A program made the translations under genes and the position numbers. A stretch of DNA of 12,816 bases from Chloroflexota bacterium (GTDB taxonomy: Bacteria; Chloroflexota; Anaerolineae; Anaerolineales; Anaerolineaceae): the NCBI GenBank assembly GCA_021796375.1, contig JAJYJF010000023.1, forward strand, positions 1 to 12,816, read 5' to 3'. Of this stretch, positions 1 through 8,963 are shown in pieces (within the stretch, counting starts at the first letter, position 1; each line of letters begins with the position of its first letter). The notes beneath the pieces were generated by a model. The model saw only the letters and a list, made by a program, of their open reading frames with translations. It did no database searches and was not told the origin of the DNA.

Positions 1-8
1 TATATCAC

Positions 9-33
9 CGCGGAGCGCGCGGAGATCGCGGAG
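9..33. repeat. Short tandem repeat, unit CGCGGAG every 9 bases
   Basis: CGCGGAG occurs at 9-15, 18-24 and 27-33, a strict 9-base spacing. Degenerate GGAG/GAGAGG-like copies continue to about position 56. The array may extend leftward beyond the window. It is too short to say whether it is a dispersed genomic repeat or a local one. No coding role is apparent. Confidence 0.45.
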
Positions 34-134
34 AAGAAACGGAGAAAACTGAGAGGAAAGACCAGAAATTCCTGACCGGACTTTTGGGGCTCTCTTTTTT
101 CTCCATTCTTCTCTCTGGTTTTACCCCTGGGTCT

Positions 135-155
135 CTCCCGGAAGGATACCGGGAG
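135..155. repeat. 7-bp inverted repeat (hairpin) in the upstream region
   Basis: CTCCCGG (135-141) and CCGGGAG (149-155) are perfect complements around a 7-base loop. TCTCCCGGAA also recurs directly at 134-143 and 156-165, so the right arm can compete with the second copy. No T-run follows on either strand, so a classical intrinsic terminator is not supported. It may be the end structure of an upstream transcript or part of a dispersed palindromic element. Confidence 0.35.
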
Positions 156-340
156 TCTCCCGGAACAATGTCCTCCCAATTTAGATATCTATCGAAGGAT
201 GCCTTCCCATCCAGGGGTCTGTGTTTTGGGAAGGCACCCGGATCCAATCCCGGTGGTGCGAAAAGAGCAAGATCTAAATCCCCGGCGGAAAACCCGTCCG
301 CGGCCACGCGAAATATCTTCCATTCGGGGCTGAAGCCCCA

Positions 341-377
341 TATAATTAGTTGAAATAAATCTTCAAAGAATTTCAAC
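341..377 (+). promoter_or_regulatory. Candidate promoter -10 box with overlapping inverted-repeat operator
   Basis: A perfect TATAAT sits at 341-346 in an AT-rich island of an otherwise GC-rich region. GTTGAAAT (349-356) and ATTTCAAC (370-377), perfect 8-bp complements separated by 13 bases, begin two bases after it, across the expected transcription start. This is the arrangement expected of a repressor operator. The weak point is the -35: at 18-bp spacing the hexamer is CTTCCA (317-322), a poor match. If real, the kinase mRNA would have a leader of roughly 275 bases. Inferred from sequence only. Confidence 0.35.
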
Positions 378-401
378 CTGAACAGGGTTATTCCGCCGCC
401 T

Positions 402-456
402 GGCCTGAGAACCCGGTTTTTGCGTTCTGACGGCTGACGAAACCGATTGCCAGGCC
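402..456 (+). other. Nested inverted repeats in the putative kinase leader
   Basis: GGCCTG (402-407) can pair with CAGGCC (451-456), and inside it CGGTTT (414-419) can pair with AAACCG (440-445). This gives two stacked 6-bp stems separated by a small internal loop (6 and 5 bases) with a 20-base apical loop. It lies between the candidate promoter and the kinase start, so it could be a folded leader element. No known riboswitch core was recognised. A chance fold is possible in GC-rich DNA. Confidence 0.22.
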
Positions 457-626
457 GGGCGTGCTGGATGGATGTATGAGAGGACCCTCCCGGCACCCCG
501 ATCTCCCCCCGGATTGTCAGCCGCGGGCTTCCTGCATTCTTAGCGCGCCCGGGAATGCTCGGGCCGGCGGGACGCGTCAGGCAGGAAAGTGAGTGTTTCC
601 AGGAGCGGACAGGGAAAGAGCTCAGC

Positions 627-3600
627 ATGAAAAATTCCATTCGGTCGGATGTGGATCAGCGCGAGAGACGCTCGAAAAATAGGGCAGCTGCGGATCCTGG
701 CCTGGCTGTAGCCGGCCAGATTCAGGCGGCAAGAAAAGCTCAGGGGGCGATCGATTACGAGGCGGCGGTCCGGCGCTATTCCCGCGCGCTCGACCTGCTG
801 CGCAAGCTGCCCAGCCCGGATCCGACCCTGGAGTGCGAGGCGCTGGCCGGCCGGGCGGAATGCTTCGAATACCTGGGGCGGGGCGCGGACCAGGCGGCCG
901 ATCTTGAGACGCTGGCCTCGTGCTACGCCAGGCTTGGCGACCTGCCGCGGCAGGTTGAGACCCTCCTGTTCTGGTCTGAAAATGCACTCAATGGGGGAAA
1001 AATCGACCAGATGCAGCTCCTCCTCCAGGAAGCAACCCGCCTGGTTCAGGAAGCGAAGAACCTGACGGACTCGGAGCGCTGCAGGCTGGAAGCTCGCTGC
1101 CTGCTTTTTTCGGGGCGTACGAAAATACATTTTTCCGATGACCTCACTCTCGTCCTGGCAGAAACAGAAACTGCTTTAAAGCTGCTTCAGGACGTCGACG
1201 ATCCGTTTGCGAAAATCCTGGCCTACGAGGGGAAGGCAGCGGCACTGGCTTCCATGGGGAGGGAGGAGGAGGCCCAGCACTACTTCCGGCAGGCGCTCGA
1301 AATTGCGCGCCAAACCGGTCTAAAAAAAGAGGAAGCCAAATTGCTGTCGGATATCTCGATCACAGCCACTGACCGGGCCAGGGTGCGCTTCTACAATGAC
1401 CAGGCGACAGCGATTTACCGGGAGATTGGTTACCGCCGGGGCTTAAATGTCATGGGCAATAATGGGGGAGTCCTGTACTGGAACCTGGGGTTATACGCCC
1501 GGGCGTATCGCTATGCTCTCGATTCGATGCAGCATGGCCGGAAACTCAACCTCCAGTATTTGTTGTGCCGCGGCCTGGAAACCTTAGGGCGCATCCAGAT
1601 CGACCTGGGGGATCTGGCTGGGAGCCGGGCAACGCTCCTGGAGGGAATGGCGGTCTCGAAAAGCATGCTGAATTTCCAGATGGAGGCTGCCTACCAGGCT
1701 CAGCTGGGCAGGGTGGCGCTGGAAGAAGGCCGGGTGGACGAGGCGATCGAATTATTGGAGGCAGGGAGCAGTTATTACACGAAAGGCGATGTCAATGGAG
1801 GTGAAGGGGCTTTCGTTCTGGCCATGCTCAGCCTCGCCTATCTGGCAAAAGGCGACTGGCCAGCGGCAGACCGCGCCAGCCAGAAATCGGTAGCGCTTTT
1901 TGAGACGATCGGCGACCACGGCAGCGAGTTCAACCCGCAGGATGCCTGGTGGGCGCGCTACCGGGTTCTGCAGGCGAAATGCGGCGAGATCCTAGCGGAG
2001 GAGTGCTGGAAGGTCCTCGACCGCGCTCACGACCTGGTTTTCTCCACCATCGCCAACCTGAGCGACTCCGGGCTGCGGCGCAACTATTTAAACAAGGTGA
2101 AGATAAACCGCGAGATTCTGGTCGAATGGGCGCGCCAGGCTCAACTGCGCGGAATGCCGGTGGAGGAGCCGCAGATCCCGGCTGCCGGGGTCCAGGGTGA
2201 AAGCGAGCAGCAGAGCCAGTTCAAACGCATCCTTGAGATCAGCGTTCGCATGAACGAGAAGCGCAGCCTGAGCGCCCTGCTGGATTTCATCATGGAAGAG
2301 CTGGTCGAGCTTACCGGCGCCGAGCGAGCGGTGATGGCACTGGTCGAAGAAGAAAAAGCCCCCCGCGTGGTAACCCAGGGCGTCCCCAGGAAAAACCTGC
2401 GCGACATGAAAGCGCGGGCCGAGAGCCTTCTGGAGGGGATGTCCTTATCCCGGCAGCCGTTGTTCAAGGAGGAGACCGCGAAGGGAGATCGCCTGGACGA
2501 TCCGCTCCTGCTGCGCCAGCGCTCATGGATGGCCGTCCCGCTCATCGCGCGCGGGCAGCTCACCGGGTTGATCTACGCCGATACCCGCGCGGTCTACGGC
2601 CGGTTCAACCCGGCCGAACTCGACCTGCTCAACGTCTTTGCCAACCAGGCCGCGACCGCGCTCGAGAACGCCCGCTGGAGCCGGACGCTGGAAGAGCGCG
2701 TCCAACAGCGCACGGGGGAGCTGAAAACCGCGAATGCCCACCTCGAACAGCGCAATAACGAGCTGCAGATCATCAACTCCATCCAGCAGGGGCTGGCGGC
2801 AGAACTGGACTTCCAGGCGATCGTCGACCTGGTCGGCGATAAACTCAGCGAGGTGCTGCACACCGATAACTTGGGGATCCGCTGGTACGACGAAAAAACC
2901 AGCCTGGTCCATTACCTGTACGATTTTGAACACGGCCGGCGTCTGATCATCCCACCAGCACCGGCAAGTCATGGAGGCCTGTTTACCCAGTTAGCCATTG
3001 ACCGGCAGCCGGTTGTATTCAACAACGCCGAAGAACTGGCGAACCGGGGGAGGATCGTGCCGGGGACGGATCTCAGTAAATCCGTGGTGGATGTCCCCAT
3101 CATCAGCGGCGACCGGTTCATCGGCATGATCCACGATGAGAATTTCGAGCGCGAGTACGCTTACGGTGAATCGGAGCTGCGGCTGCTGACCACCATCGCG
3201 GCTTCGCTGGGCACCGCGCTGGAAAACGCACGTCTCTTCGCTGAGACCCAACGGCTGCTGAAGGAGACCGAGCAGCGCAACGCCGAGCTGCAGCTGATCA
3301 ATTCCATCCAGGAGGGGCTGGCTGCCAGGCTGGACTTCCAATCGATCGTCGATCTGGTTGGCGACCGGCTGTGCGAGGTGTTCCAGACGGGTGACCTGAG
3401 CATCAACTGGTACGATGAACGGACTAATCTGGTTCACTACCTGTATAACCGGGAACACGGGAAGCGGTTTTCGATTGAACCGATTCCACCGCTGGCGGGT
3501 GGGTCGTTTAAGACCATGAGACTGACCCGGCAGCTGATCGTCTGGAACACGCTTGCCGAAGGCGATGAAGCCGCAGGGCCCACCATCCCGGGGACGGATG

Positions 3601-6600
3601 CCAGCAAGTCCGGCATTCGCCTGCCGATCATTAGCAGCGATCGGGTGCTTGGTGCGATCACGCTGGAGAATTTTGAGCGCGAGCATGCATTTGGCGAGCC
3701 GGAAATCAGGCTGCTGACGACCATTGCCGGGTCGCTGGGCGCCGCGCTGCAGAACGCCTATCTCTTCAACGAGACCCAGCGGCTGCTGAAGGAGACCGAG
3801 CAGCGCAACAACGAGTTGCAGCTGATCACCTCCATCCAGCAGGGGCTGGCTGCCAAACTGGACTTCCAGGCCATCGTGGACCTGGTCGGGGACAAACTGC
3901 GCGAGGTGTTCCAGACCCAGGATTTGGCCATTACCTGGATTGACGAAAAGACAGGGCTGACCCATCCCCTTTACCTGTACGAGCACGGCACGCGTCTGTT
4001 TATAAAAGCCTGGATGCACCGGCCCGGTGGGGCTTTTGAGGTGATGACAAGGACCCACAAGCCGGTAAATATCAAAAACGGGGCTGATTTCGGGCGATAC
4101 AACATTGAGGTTATACCTGGAACCGACACAAGCCAATCGGCAATTTTCGTCCCCATCATCAGCAGCGACCGCGTGCTGGGCGCCCTCCAGCTCGAGAATT
4201 TTGAACGCCAGAACGCCTTCGGCGAGTCCGACGAGCGCCTCCTGACGACCATCGCCGGCTCGCTGGGTTCGGCACTGCAGAATGCTTACCTGTTCAGTGA
4301 GACCGACCGGCTGCTGAAGGAGACCGAGCAGCGCAACAACGAGCTGCAGCTGATCACCTCCATCCAGCAGGGGCTGGCTGCCAGGCTGGACTTCCAATCC
4401 ATCGTGGACCTGGTCGGGGACCGGCTGAGGGAGGTATTCAGGACAGGCGACCTGGCGATCGATTGGTATGAAGAAAAAGCCAACAAGATCCACTGCCTCT
4501 ACGGGTATGAGCACGGGGAACGGTTTACGCTCCCACCGATGACGCCGCAGCCGGGGGGACCTTTCGAGATGCTGATTAAAAGCCGCCAGGCGCTGACAAT
4601 AAACACGCAAGCAGATATACCAGCGCTCGGTTTTTTGACCTTGCCGGGCACCGATACGCCCAAATCCACGATCTTCCTGCCCATCATCAGCGGCGACCGC
4701 GTGCTGGGAACGCTCAGCCTCGAAGATTTCGAACGCGAAAACGCCTATGGGGAAGCGGAGGTGCGCCTGCTGACCACCATCGCGGGCACGCTTGGGTCGG
4801 CGCTGCAGAATGCCTACTTGTTTAATGAAACCGGGCGCCTGCTCGAAGAAAGCCGGCAGAGGGCGTCGGAGCTCGCTATCTTAAACGACGTTGGCGTGGC
4901 GATGTCTCAGCAGCTGGACGTCGATACCATCATCCGGGTGGTCGGTGACAAGACCCGCAGCATCTTTGACGCCGATTCGGTGCTTGTCATGCTGCTGGAT
5001 CAAAAGACGGATATGATCCACGTTCCGTATGAATATGACAAGAATGAAGGCGGATTCATCGAGCATGTCGAGCCTTTTCCCCTGGGCGCCGGGGTGGCAT
5101 CAAAAGTCATCACATCCCGGCAGCCATTGATCTTGGGAACGCTCGAAGAAGAGATCGCCAGCGGCGCGTATTTCCCACCTGAAATCATCGAACGTGGAAC
5201 TGGATTTTTCAGCCAATCGTGGCTAGGCGTGCCGGTCATCGCGAAAGGCGAGCCCCTGGGCCTGATCGCCCTGGCAGATGCCCGCCCGAATGCGTTCAAC
5301 GAGAATCACCAGCGGTTGTTGGAAACGCTTTCATCCAATATGAGCGTCGCTATCGAGAATGCCCGCCTTTTCCAGGAGACGCGGCGCCTGCTCGAGGAAA
5401 GCCAGCAGCGGGCGAACCAGATGGCTGCCCTGGCCGAAGCCGGCCGTGAGATTTCCGCCACGCTCAACCTGCAGGCAGTCCTCGAGCGCATCGCGAACCA
5501 GGCCCATACTGCTTGTTCCGCGCGCGATACGCTCATCCGCCTGGCCGGCGAGGATGGGAAGGTCTTCCGCACCATCGTGGCCATCGGCGATTATGCGGAG
5601 CAGTTCAAGGCCGATGAAATCGTGCTGGGCGAAGGCATCACCGGGAATATCGCCGAGACGGGCGTGGCCGAGATCGTCGACAACCTCAGCCTGGACCCGC
5701 GCGGCGTCCACGTCCCCGGCACCCCCGAGGTGGAGGAAGAAGCGGAAACGCTGATGTGCGCGCCGCTCGTCAGTCGCGGGCGGACGATCGGGCTGATGTC
5801 GCTCTACCGCTCCGCGAGGGATGGGCTCTTCACCCCGGTGGACCTGGACTTCATGCAGGGGCTCGCGCGCCAGGCTGCCATCGCCATCGAGAACGCGCGC
5901 CTCTTCGAGGAGACCCAAAAGGCCAAAGATGAGGCCGAATCCGCTACCCAGGCGAAAAGCGACTTCCTCGCCACGATGAGCCATGAAATCCGCACCCCGA
6001 TGAACGCCATCATCGGCATGAGCGGGCTGCTGCTCAACACGCCGCTCACCGACGAGCAGCGCGAGTTCGCCGATATCATCCGCACCAGCGGTGACGCCCT
6101 GCTCACCATCATCGACGATATCCTGGACTTCTCGAAGATCGAAGCCGGCAGGCTGGAGCTCGAGGTTGCACCCTTTGACCTGCGCGGCTGCATGGAGGGG
6201 GCCCTGGACCTGCTGGCCACCCGGGCTGCCGAGAAGAAGCTGGACCTGGCGATGGTCATCGCGCCCGAAACGCCGCCGGTGATCCTTGGCGATGTGACCC
6301 GCCTGCGCCAGGTGTTCCTCAACCTGCTCAACAACGCGGTCAAATTCACCGAGCAGGGCGAGGTGGTCCTCTCCGTCGGCCTCGAAAATGCCGGCGGCGG
6401 GGATGAGGCGGGGAGCGCCTGCAGGCTGCATTTCTCGGTGCGGGATACGGGGATTGGCATCCCGTCCGACCGCATGGACCGTCTGTTCAAATCCTTCAGC
6501 CAGGTGGATGCTTCGACCACCCGGCGCTACGGCGGCACCGGGCTGGGGCTGGCGATCAGCAAGCGCTTGAGCGAGATGATGGGCGGGACCATGTGGGCCG

Positions 6601-7526
6601 AAAGCCCCGGGATACCCGGCCAGGGCTCCACGTTCCACTTTACCATCCGGGCCGAAACCGCGCCCGCCATCGCGAAGCGGCCGGAGCTCGGCCGGGAGCA
6701 GACCTACCTGGCGGGCAAGCGGCTACTGATCGTCGACGACAACCCGACCAACCGCCGCATCATCTCCCTGCAGACGAGGGACTGGGGGATGATCGCGCGC
6801 GAGACCGGCTCTCCGCGCGAGGCGCTCGGCTGGGTGCAGCGCGGGGACCCGTTCGATCTGGCCGTCCTGGACATGCACATGCCCGAGATGGACGGTCTCG
6901 CGCTCGCCCGGGAGATCCGCAAGGCGCGCAGCGGCGGCCCGCTGCCGCTGGTCATGCTGTCGTCGGTGGGCAAGCGGGATGCCGCCGCGGAAGAGATCCA
7001 GTGGGCGGCTTATCTCACCAAGCCGATCAAGCAGTCGCAGCTGTTCGACGTTCTTGCCGGCATTTTCTCGGCGGAACAGACTGCCAGAGCGCCTCAGCCA
7101 GCCGCCGCGAGCCTGCAGATCGACGCGGGGATGGGCAAGCGCCTGCCGCTGGCAATCCTGCTCGCCGAGGACAACCCGGTCAACCAGAAGCTGGCCCTGC
7201 GACTGCTGGCCCAGATGGGCTACGAGGCAGACGTTGCCGCCAACGGCGTCCAGGCCGTGGAAGCGGTCGGCAAAAAGGACTACGACGTGGTCTTGATGGA
7301 CGTGCAGATGCCGGAGATGGACGGGCTGGAGGCGTCCCGGCAGATCTGCGCTACCTGGCCGCGCGGGATGCGCCCGCGCATCATCGCGATGACCGCCAAC
7401 GCGATGCAGGGAGACCGCGAGATCTGCCTGGCAGCCGGAATGGATGATTACATCAGCAAGCCGATCCGCCACGAGCAGCTGGCGGCTGCCCTGAATAAGT
7501 CCCGGCTGCCGAGCCAGGGTGCTTAA
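627..7526 (+). CDS. Giant soluble TPR-7xGAF hybrid histidine kinase with two receiver domains
   Basis: This 2299-residue sensor kinase should autophosphorylate and pass phosphate through its receivers to an HPt protein. The start is ATG 627, preceded by AGGGAAAGAG; an in-frame ATG at 555 would add 24 unconvincing residues. Domains in order: helical TPR-like repeats (about 38-505), GAF1 (about 530-685), four near-identical GAF units (709-1409), GAF6 (1410-1594), GAF7 (1595-1770), HisKA with MSHEIRTP and phosphoacceptor His1786, HATPase with N box [11 protein letters not shown]1 DTGIGIP, F box and G2 [10 protein letters not shown] (to about 2008), REC1 (Asp2082) and REC2 (Asp2225). Both receivers keep the acidic pair, Ser/Thr and Lys, so all catalytic parts look intact. 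No membrane segment or signal peptide is visible, so it should sense cytoplasmic ligands. Ligands are unknown. The family call is secure; the phosphorelay route is inferred from the next two genes. Confidence 0.95.
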   Translation: MKNSIRSDVDQRERRSKNRAAADPGLAVAGQIQAARKAQGAIDYEAAVRRYSRALDLLRKLPSPDPTLECEALAGRAECFEYLGRGADQAADLETLASCYARLGDLPRQVETLLFWSENALNGGKIDQMQLLLQEATRLVQEAKNLTDSERCRLEARCLLFSGRTKIHFSDDLTLVLAETETALKLLQDVDDPFAKILAYEGKAAALASMGREEEAQHYFRQALEIARQTGLKKEEAKLLSDISITATDRARVRFYNDQATAIYREIGYRRGLNVMGNNGGVLYWNLGLYARAYRYALDSMQHGRKLNLQYLLCRGLETLGRIQIDLGDLAGSRATLLEGMAVSKSMLNFQMEAAYQAQLGRVALEEGRVDEAIELLEAGSSYYTKGDVNGGEGAFVLAMLSLAYLAKGDWPAADRASQKSVALFETIGDHGSEFNPQDAWWARYRVLQAKCGEILAEECWKVLDRAHDLVFSTIANLSDSGLRRNYLNKVKINREILVEWARQAQLRGMPVEEPQIPAAGVQGESEQQSQFKRILEISVRMNEKRSLSALLDFIMEELVELTGAERAVMALVEEEKAPRVVTQGVPRKNLRDMKARAESLLEGMSLSRQPLFKEETAKGDRLDDPLLLRQRSWMAVPLIARGQLTGLIYADTRAVYGRFNPAELDLLNVFANQAATALENARWSRTLEERVQQRTGELKTANAHLEQRNNELQIINSIQQGLAAELDFQAIVDLVGDKLSEVLHTDNLGIRWYDEKTSLVHYLYDFEHGRRLIIPPAPASHGGLFTQLAIDRQPVVFNNAEELANRGRIVPGTDLSKSVVDVPIISGDRFIGMIHDENFEREYAYGESELRLLTTIAASLGTALENARLFAETQRLLKETEQRNAELQLINSIQEGLAARLDFQSIVDLVGDRLCEVFQTGDLSINWYDERTNLVHYLYNREHGKRFSIEPIPPLAGGSFKTMRLTRQLIVWNTLAEGDEAAGPTIPGTDASKSGIRLPIISSDRVLGAITLENFEREHAFGEPEIRLLTTIAGSLGAALQNAYLFNETQRLLKETEQRNNELQLITSIQQGLAAKLDFQAIVDLVGDKLREVFQTQDLAITWIDEKTGLTHPLYLYEHGTRLFIKAWMHRPGGAFEVMTRTHKPVNIKNGADFGRYNIEVIPGTDTSQSAIFVPIISSDRVLGALQLENFERQNAFGESDERLLTTIAGSLGSALQNAYLFSETDRLLKETEQRNNELQLITSIQQGLAARLDFQSIVDLVGDRLREVFRTGDLAIDWYEEKANKIHCLYGYEHGERFTLPPMTPQPGGPFEMLIKSRQALTINTQADIPALGFLTLPGTDTPKSTIFLPIISGDRVLGTLSLEDFERENAYGEAEVRLLTTIAGTLGSALQNAYLFNETGRLLEESRQRASELAILNDVGVAMSQQLDVDTIIRVVGDKTRSIFDADSVLVMLLDQKTDMIHVPYEYDKNEGGFIEHVEPFPLGAGVASKVITSRQPLILGTLEEEIASGAYFPPEIIERGTGFFSQSWLGVPVIAKGEPLGLIALADARPNAFNENHQRLLETLSSNMSVAIENARLFQETRRLLEESQQRANQMAALAEAGREISATLNLQAVLERIANQAHTACSARDTLIRLAGEDGKVFRTIVAIGDYAEQFKADEIVLGEGITGNIAETGVAEIVDNLSLDPRGVHVPGTPEVEEEAETLMCAPLVSRGRTIGLMSLYRSARDGLFTPVDLDFMQGLARQAAIAIENARLFEETQKAKDEAESATQAKSDFLATMSHEIRTPMNAIIGMSGLLLNTPLTDEQREFADIIRTSGDALLTIIDDILDFSKIEAGRLELEVAPFDLRGCMEGALDLLATRAAEKKLDLAMVIAPETPPVILGDVTRLRQVFLNLLNNAVKFTEQGEVVLSVGLENAGGGDEAGSACRLHFSVRDTGIGIPSDRMDRLFKSFSQVDASTTRRYGGTGLGLAISKRLSEMMGGTMWAESPGIPGQGSTFHFTIRAETAPAIAKRPELGREQTYLAGKRLLIVDDNPTNRRIISLQTRDWGMIARETGSPREALGWVQRGDPFDLAVLDMHMPEMDGLALAREIRKARSGGPLPLVMLSSVGKRDAAAEEIQWAAYLTKPIKQSQLFDVLAGIFSAEQTARAPQPAAASLQIDAGMGKRLPLAILLAEDNPVNQKLALRLLAQMGYEADVAANGVQAVEAVGKKDYDVVLMDVQMPEMDGLEASRQICATWPRGMRPRIIAMTANAMQGDREICLAAGMDDYISKPIRHEQLAAALNKSRLPSQGA
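2751..4853 (+). repeat. Four tandem GAF-encoding repeats inside the kinase gene
   Basis: Four in-frame units begin at 2751, 3276, 3804 and 4332 and end at 4853, with lengths 525, 528, 528 and 522 bases. Each starts with a CGCAA..GAG(C/T)TGCAG segment and ends with a coiled linker encoding [10 protein letters not shown] or a variant. The segments from 3780 and 4308 agree for about 75 bases with one visible difference, which points to recent duplication or gene conversion. The unit borders (linker plus first helix, and the PIISxDR...LLTTIAxSLG end) are conserved. The centre of each unit, where GAF ligand pockets form, differs strongly. GAF6 and GAF7 follow but are older, more diverged relatives. 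Confidence 0.9.
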
Positions 7527-7538
7527 TGGAGATGAATG

Positions 7539-7892
7539 ATGAGCGAGCGATTGATTGACCTCCCGACCTATGAGAACCTGAAAGGGATGATGGGTGAGGA
7601 TTTTATCGGCGAGCTTCTGGATGCCTATTTCGAGGATTCACCCCGCCTGATCGCCCAGCTGCGCCAGGCGCTGGCGGATCGAGATGCCGACTCTTTCCGG
7701 ACCGCTGCCCACTCCTTCAAGTCGACCAGCGCCAGCTTCGGGGCGCTCAACCTGGCCGCCATCGCCCGCGCGCTGGAGCAGGCCGGCAAGGAAGGCGCCC
7801 TGGATGGGATCGGTCCGCGGCTGGAGGAGCTGTGCGCGGAGTACGGCCAGGTAGAGCTGGCGCTGAAGGAGCTGCGCGATGCCAAGGGTTAA
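7539..7892 (+). CDS. HPt (histidine phosphotransfer) protein
   Basis: This 117-residue stand-alone HPt domain carries phosphate between receiver domains in a multistep relay. The motif AAHSFKSTSASFG contains the phosphoacceptor His58, with the Lys and Gly spacing typical of HPt four-helix bundles; the flanking sequence is helical throughout. Two adjacent ATGs exist, 7536 and 7539. GGAG at 7528-7531 is 4 bases from the first and 7 from the second, so 7539 is preferred. It starts 12 bases after the kinase stop and its 3' end overlaps the next gene by 14 bases, so the three genes are very probably co-transcribed and translationally coupled. The likely route is kinase receiver to His58 to Asp61 of the receiver-cyclase; this is inferred from context. 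Confidence 0.92.
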   Translation: MSERLIDLPTYENLKGMMGEDFIGELLDAYFEDSPRLIAQLRQALADRDADSFRTAAHSFKSTSASFGALNLAAIARALEQAGKEGALDGIGPRLEELCAEYGQVELALKELRDAKG

Positions 7893-8940
7893 ATCCGGGA
7901 GCGGGCCGGGCCGCCTGCTGGTAGTGGACGACAATAAGGTCAACCGGCTGCTGCTGGCGCGTGGCCTGGAGCAGCAGGGCCACCAGGTGGACCTGGCTGA
8001 GAACGGGCGGGTGGCCCTGGAGATGCTGCGCGCGAGCAGCTACGACCTGGTGCTGCTGGACCTGCGCATGCCCGAGATGGACGGCTACCAGGTGCTCGGC
8101 CAGCTGACCGGCGACGTGGATCTGCGCGATATCCCGGTGATCATCACATCGGCGCTGGACGAGCTGGATGAGGTGGCGCGCTGCATCGAGATGGGCGCCG
8201 AGGATTACCTGACCAAGCCGCTCAACCCGGTGCTGCTCAAAGCGCGCATCGGCTCCAGCCTGGAAAAGAAGCGCCTGCGCGACGGGCAGCGCGAGCTGAT
8301 CCGCAAGTTCGCCACCAGCGAGGTGGCCGACGAGCTGATGGCCAAGGGATTTTCGCTCGGCGGGCGCTACGTGGACGCGACGGCCATGTTTTCAGACATC
8401 CGTTCGTTCACCACGATCGCCGATTCGCAGTCGCCGGCGGATACTATCGAGCTGCTGAACACCTATTACACGCTGATGTTCGAGGCGATTGGCAACCACC
8501 ACGGCATCGTCAACCAGATGGTGGGAGATGGGCTGATGGCGATCTTCGGGGCGCCGCTGCCCCAGGAGGATCACTGCGAGCAGGCCGTGCGGGCCGCGCT
8601 GGAGATGATCGAGCTGATCGAGCTGTTCAACTGCGACCAGGCTGCCCAGGGGAAGACCCAGATCCGCATCGGGATCGGGATTGCCTCGGGGCAGGTGATC
8701 GCCGGCTATACCGGCACGCTGGCCCGCGCCACGTACACCTGCGTGGGCAACACGGTGAACCTGGCCGCGCGTCTTGAGAACCATACCAAGCTGGTGGGGG
8801 AGCCGATATTGATCGATGAGGCTACCCAAGCCGGGCTGGGCAGCGCCATCCGGGCGGAAGCCCAGGAGCCGTTCCAGCTCAAAGGCTTCGCCCAGGCGGT
8901 GCCGATCTATTCAGTTCCCACCGGCCAGGAGCCCGGCTGA
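7879..8940 (+). CDS. Response regulator with class III adenylate/guanylate cyclase output
   Basis: This 353-residue protein makes a cyclic nucleotide under control of a phosphorylated receiver. The REC domain (about 12-130) has VVDDN, phosphoacceptor Asp61 in LLDLRMPEMDG and Lys113. A helical linker (IRKFATSEVADEL) leads to the class III catalytic domain (about 165-345). Metal-binding Asp173 (FSDIRSF) and Asp217 (MVGDGLMAIFG) and transition-state Asn294 and Arg298 (VNLAARLE) are all present, so it should be active. The base-selecting positions, usually Lys and Asp in adenylate cyclases, are Gln213 and Asn291, a non-canonical pair also known from Mycobacterium tuberculosis Rv0386. Product specificity therefore cannot be read from sequence. 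ATG 7879 has AAGGAG 7 bases upstream and overlaps the HPt stop. It is the last gene of the plus-strand operon. Confidence 0.94.
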   Translation: MPRVKSGSGPGRLLVVDDNKVNRLLLARGLEQQGHQVDLAENGRVALEMLRASSYDLVLLDLRMPEMDGYQVLGQLTGDVDLRDIPVIITSALDELDEVARCIEMGAEDYLTKPLNPVLLKARIGSSLEKKRLRDGQRELIRKFATSEVADELMAKGFSLGGRYVDATAMFSDIRSFTTIADSQSPADTIELLNTYYTLMFEAIGNHHGIVNQMVGDGLMAIFGAPLPQEDHCEQAVRAALEMIELIELFNCDQAAQGKTQIRIGIGIASGQVIAGYTGTLARATYTCVGNTVNLAARLENHTKLVGEPILIDEATQAGLGSAIRAEAQEPFQLKGFAQAVPIYSVPTGQEPG

Positions 8941-8963
8941 CGACGGCCCCGCGATCCAATGAT

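Larger units (their letters stand above)
1..626. other. Long upstream intergenic region with repeats and hairpins
   Basis: No reading frame here looks like a gene; the 89-codon plus-strand frame at 84-353 and the minus-strand frame at 5-640 have no recognisable motif. The stretch holds a 9-bp-period GC-rich repeat at its left edge, a 7-bp hairpin (135-155), a compact GGGGC/GCCCC hairpin with a TGAA loop (326-339), an AT-rich patch with TATAAT and an inverted repeat (341-377), and a nested inverted repeat (402-456). It is the presumed regulatory and leader region of the kinase-HPt-cyclase operon. The end of any gene to the left lies outside the window. Confidence 0.6.

Noticed and set aside
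326..339. GGGGC-TGAA-GCCCC as an intrinsic terminator
   Set aside because: The stem is short and followed by TATAATT rather than a T-run. It is more likely a small palindrome next to the promoter-like patch.
84..353. 89-codon plus-strand frame in the upstream region
   Set aside because: No ribosome binding site of note or family resemblance; it runs through a hairpin and the AT-rich promoter-like patch.
514..542. TTGTCA as a -35 box closer to the kinase start
   Set aside because: No acceptable -10 hexamer occurs at 16-18 base spacing downstream.
555..626. Upstream in-frame ATG extension of the kinase
   Set aside because: The extra 24 residues have no family-like character, and ATG 627 has a better upstream purine-rich site and a normal N-terminus before the TPR region.
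2991..4610. Long minus-strand frame (539 codons) opposite the GAF repeats
   Set aside because: It is the antisense shadow of the tandem GAF units in GC-rich DNA. Its own repetition mirrors the GAF repeats, and it has no recognisable domain or ribosome binding site.
5331..6638. Minus-strand frame of 435 codons opposite GAF7 and the kinase core
   Set aside because: It is antisense to unmistakable HisKA and HATPase motifs, and the translated sequence is low-complexity and unlike any known protein.
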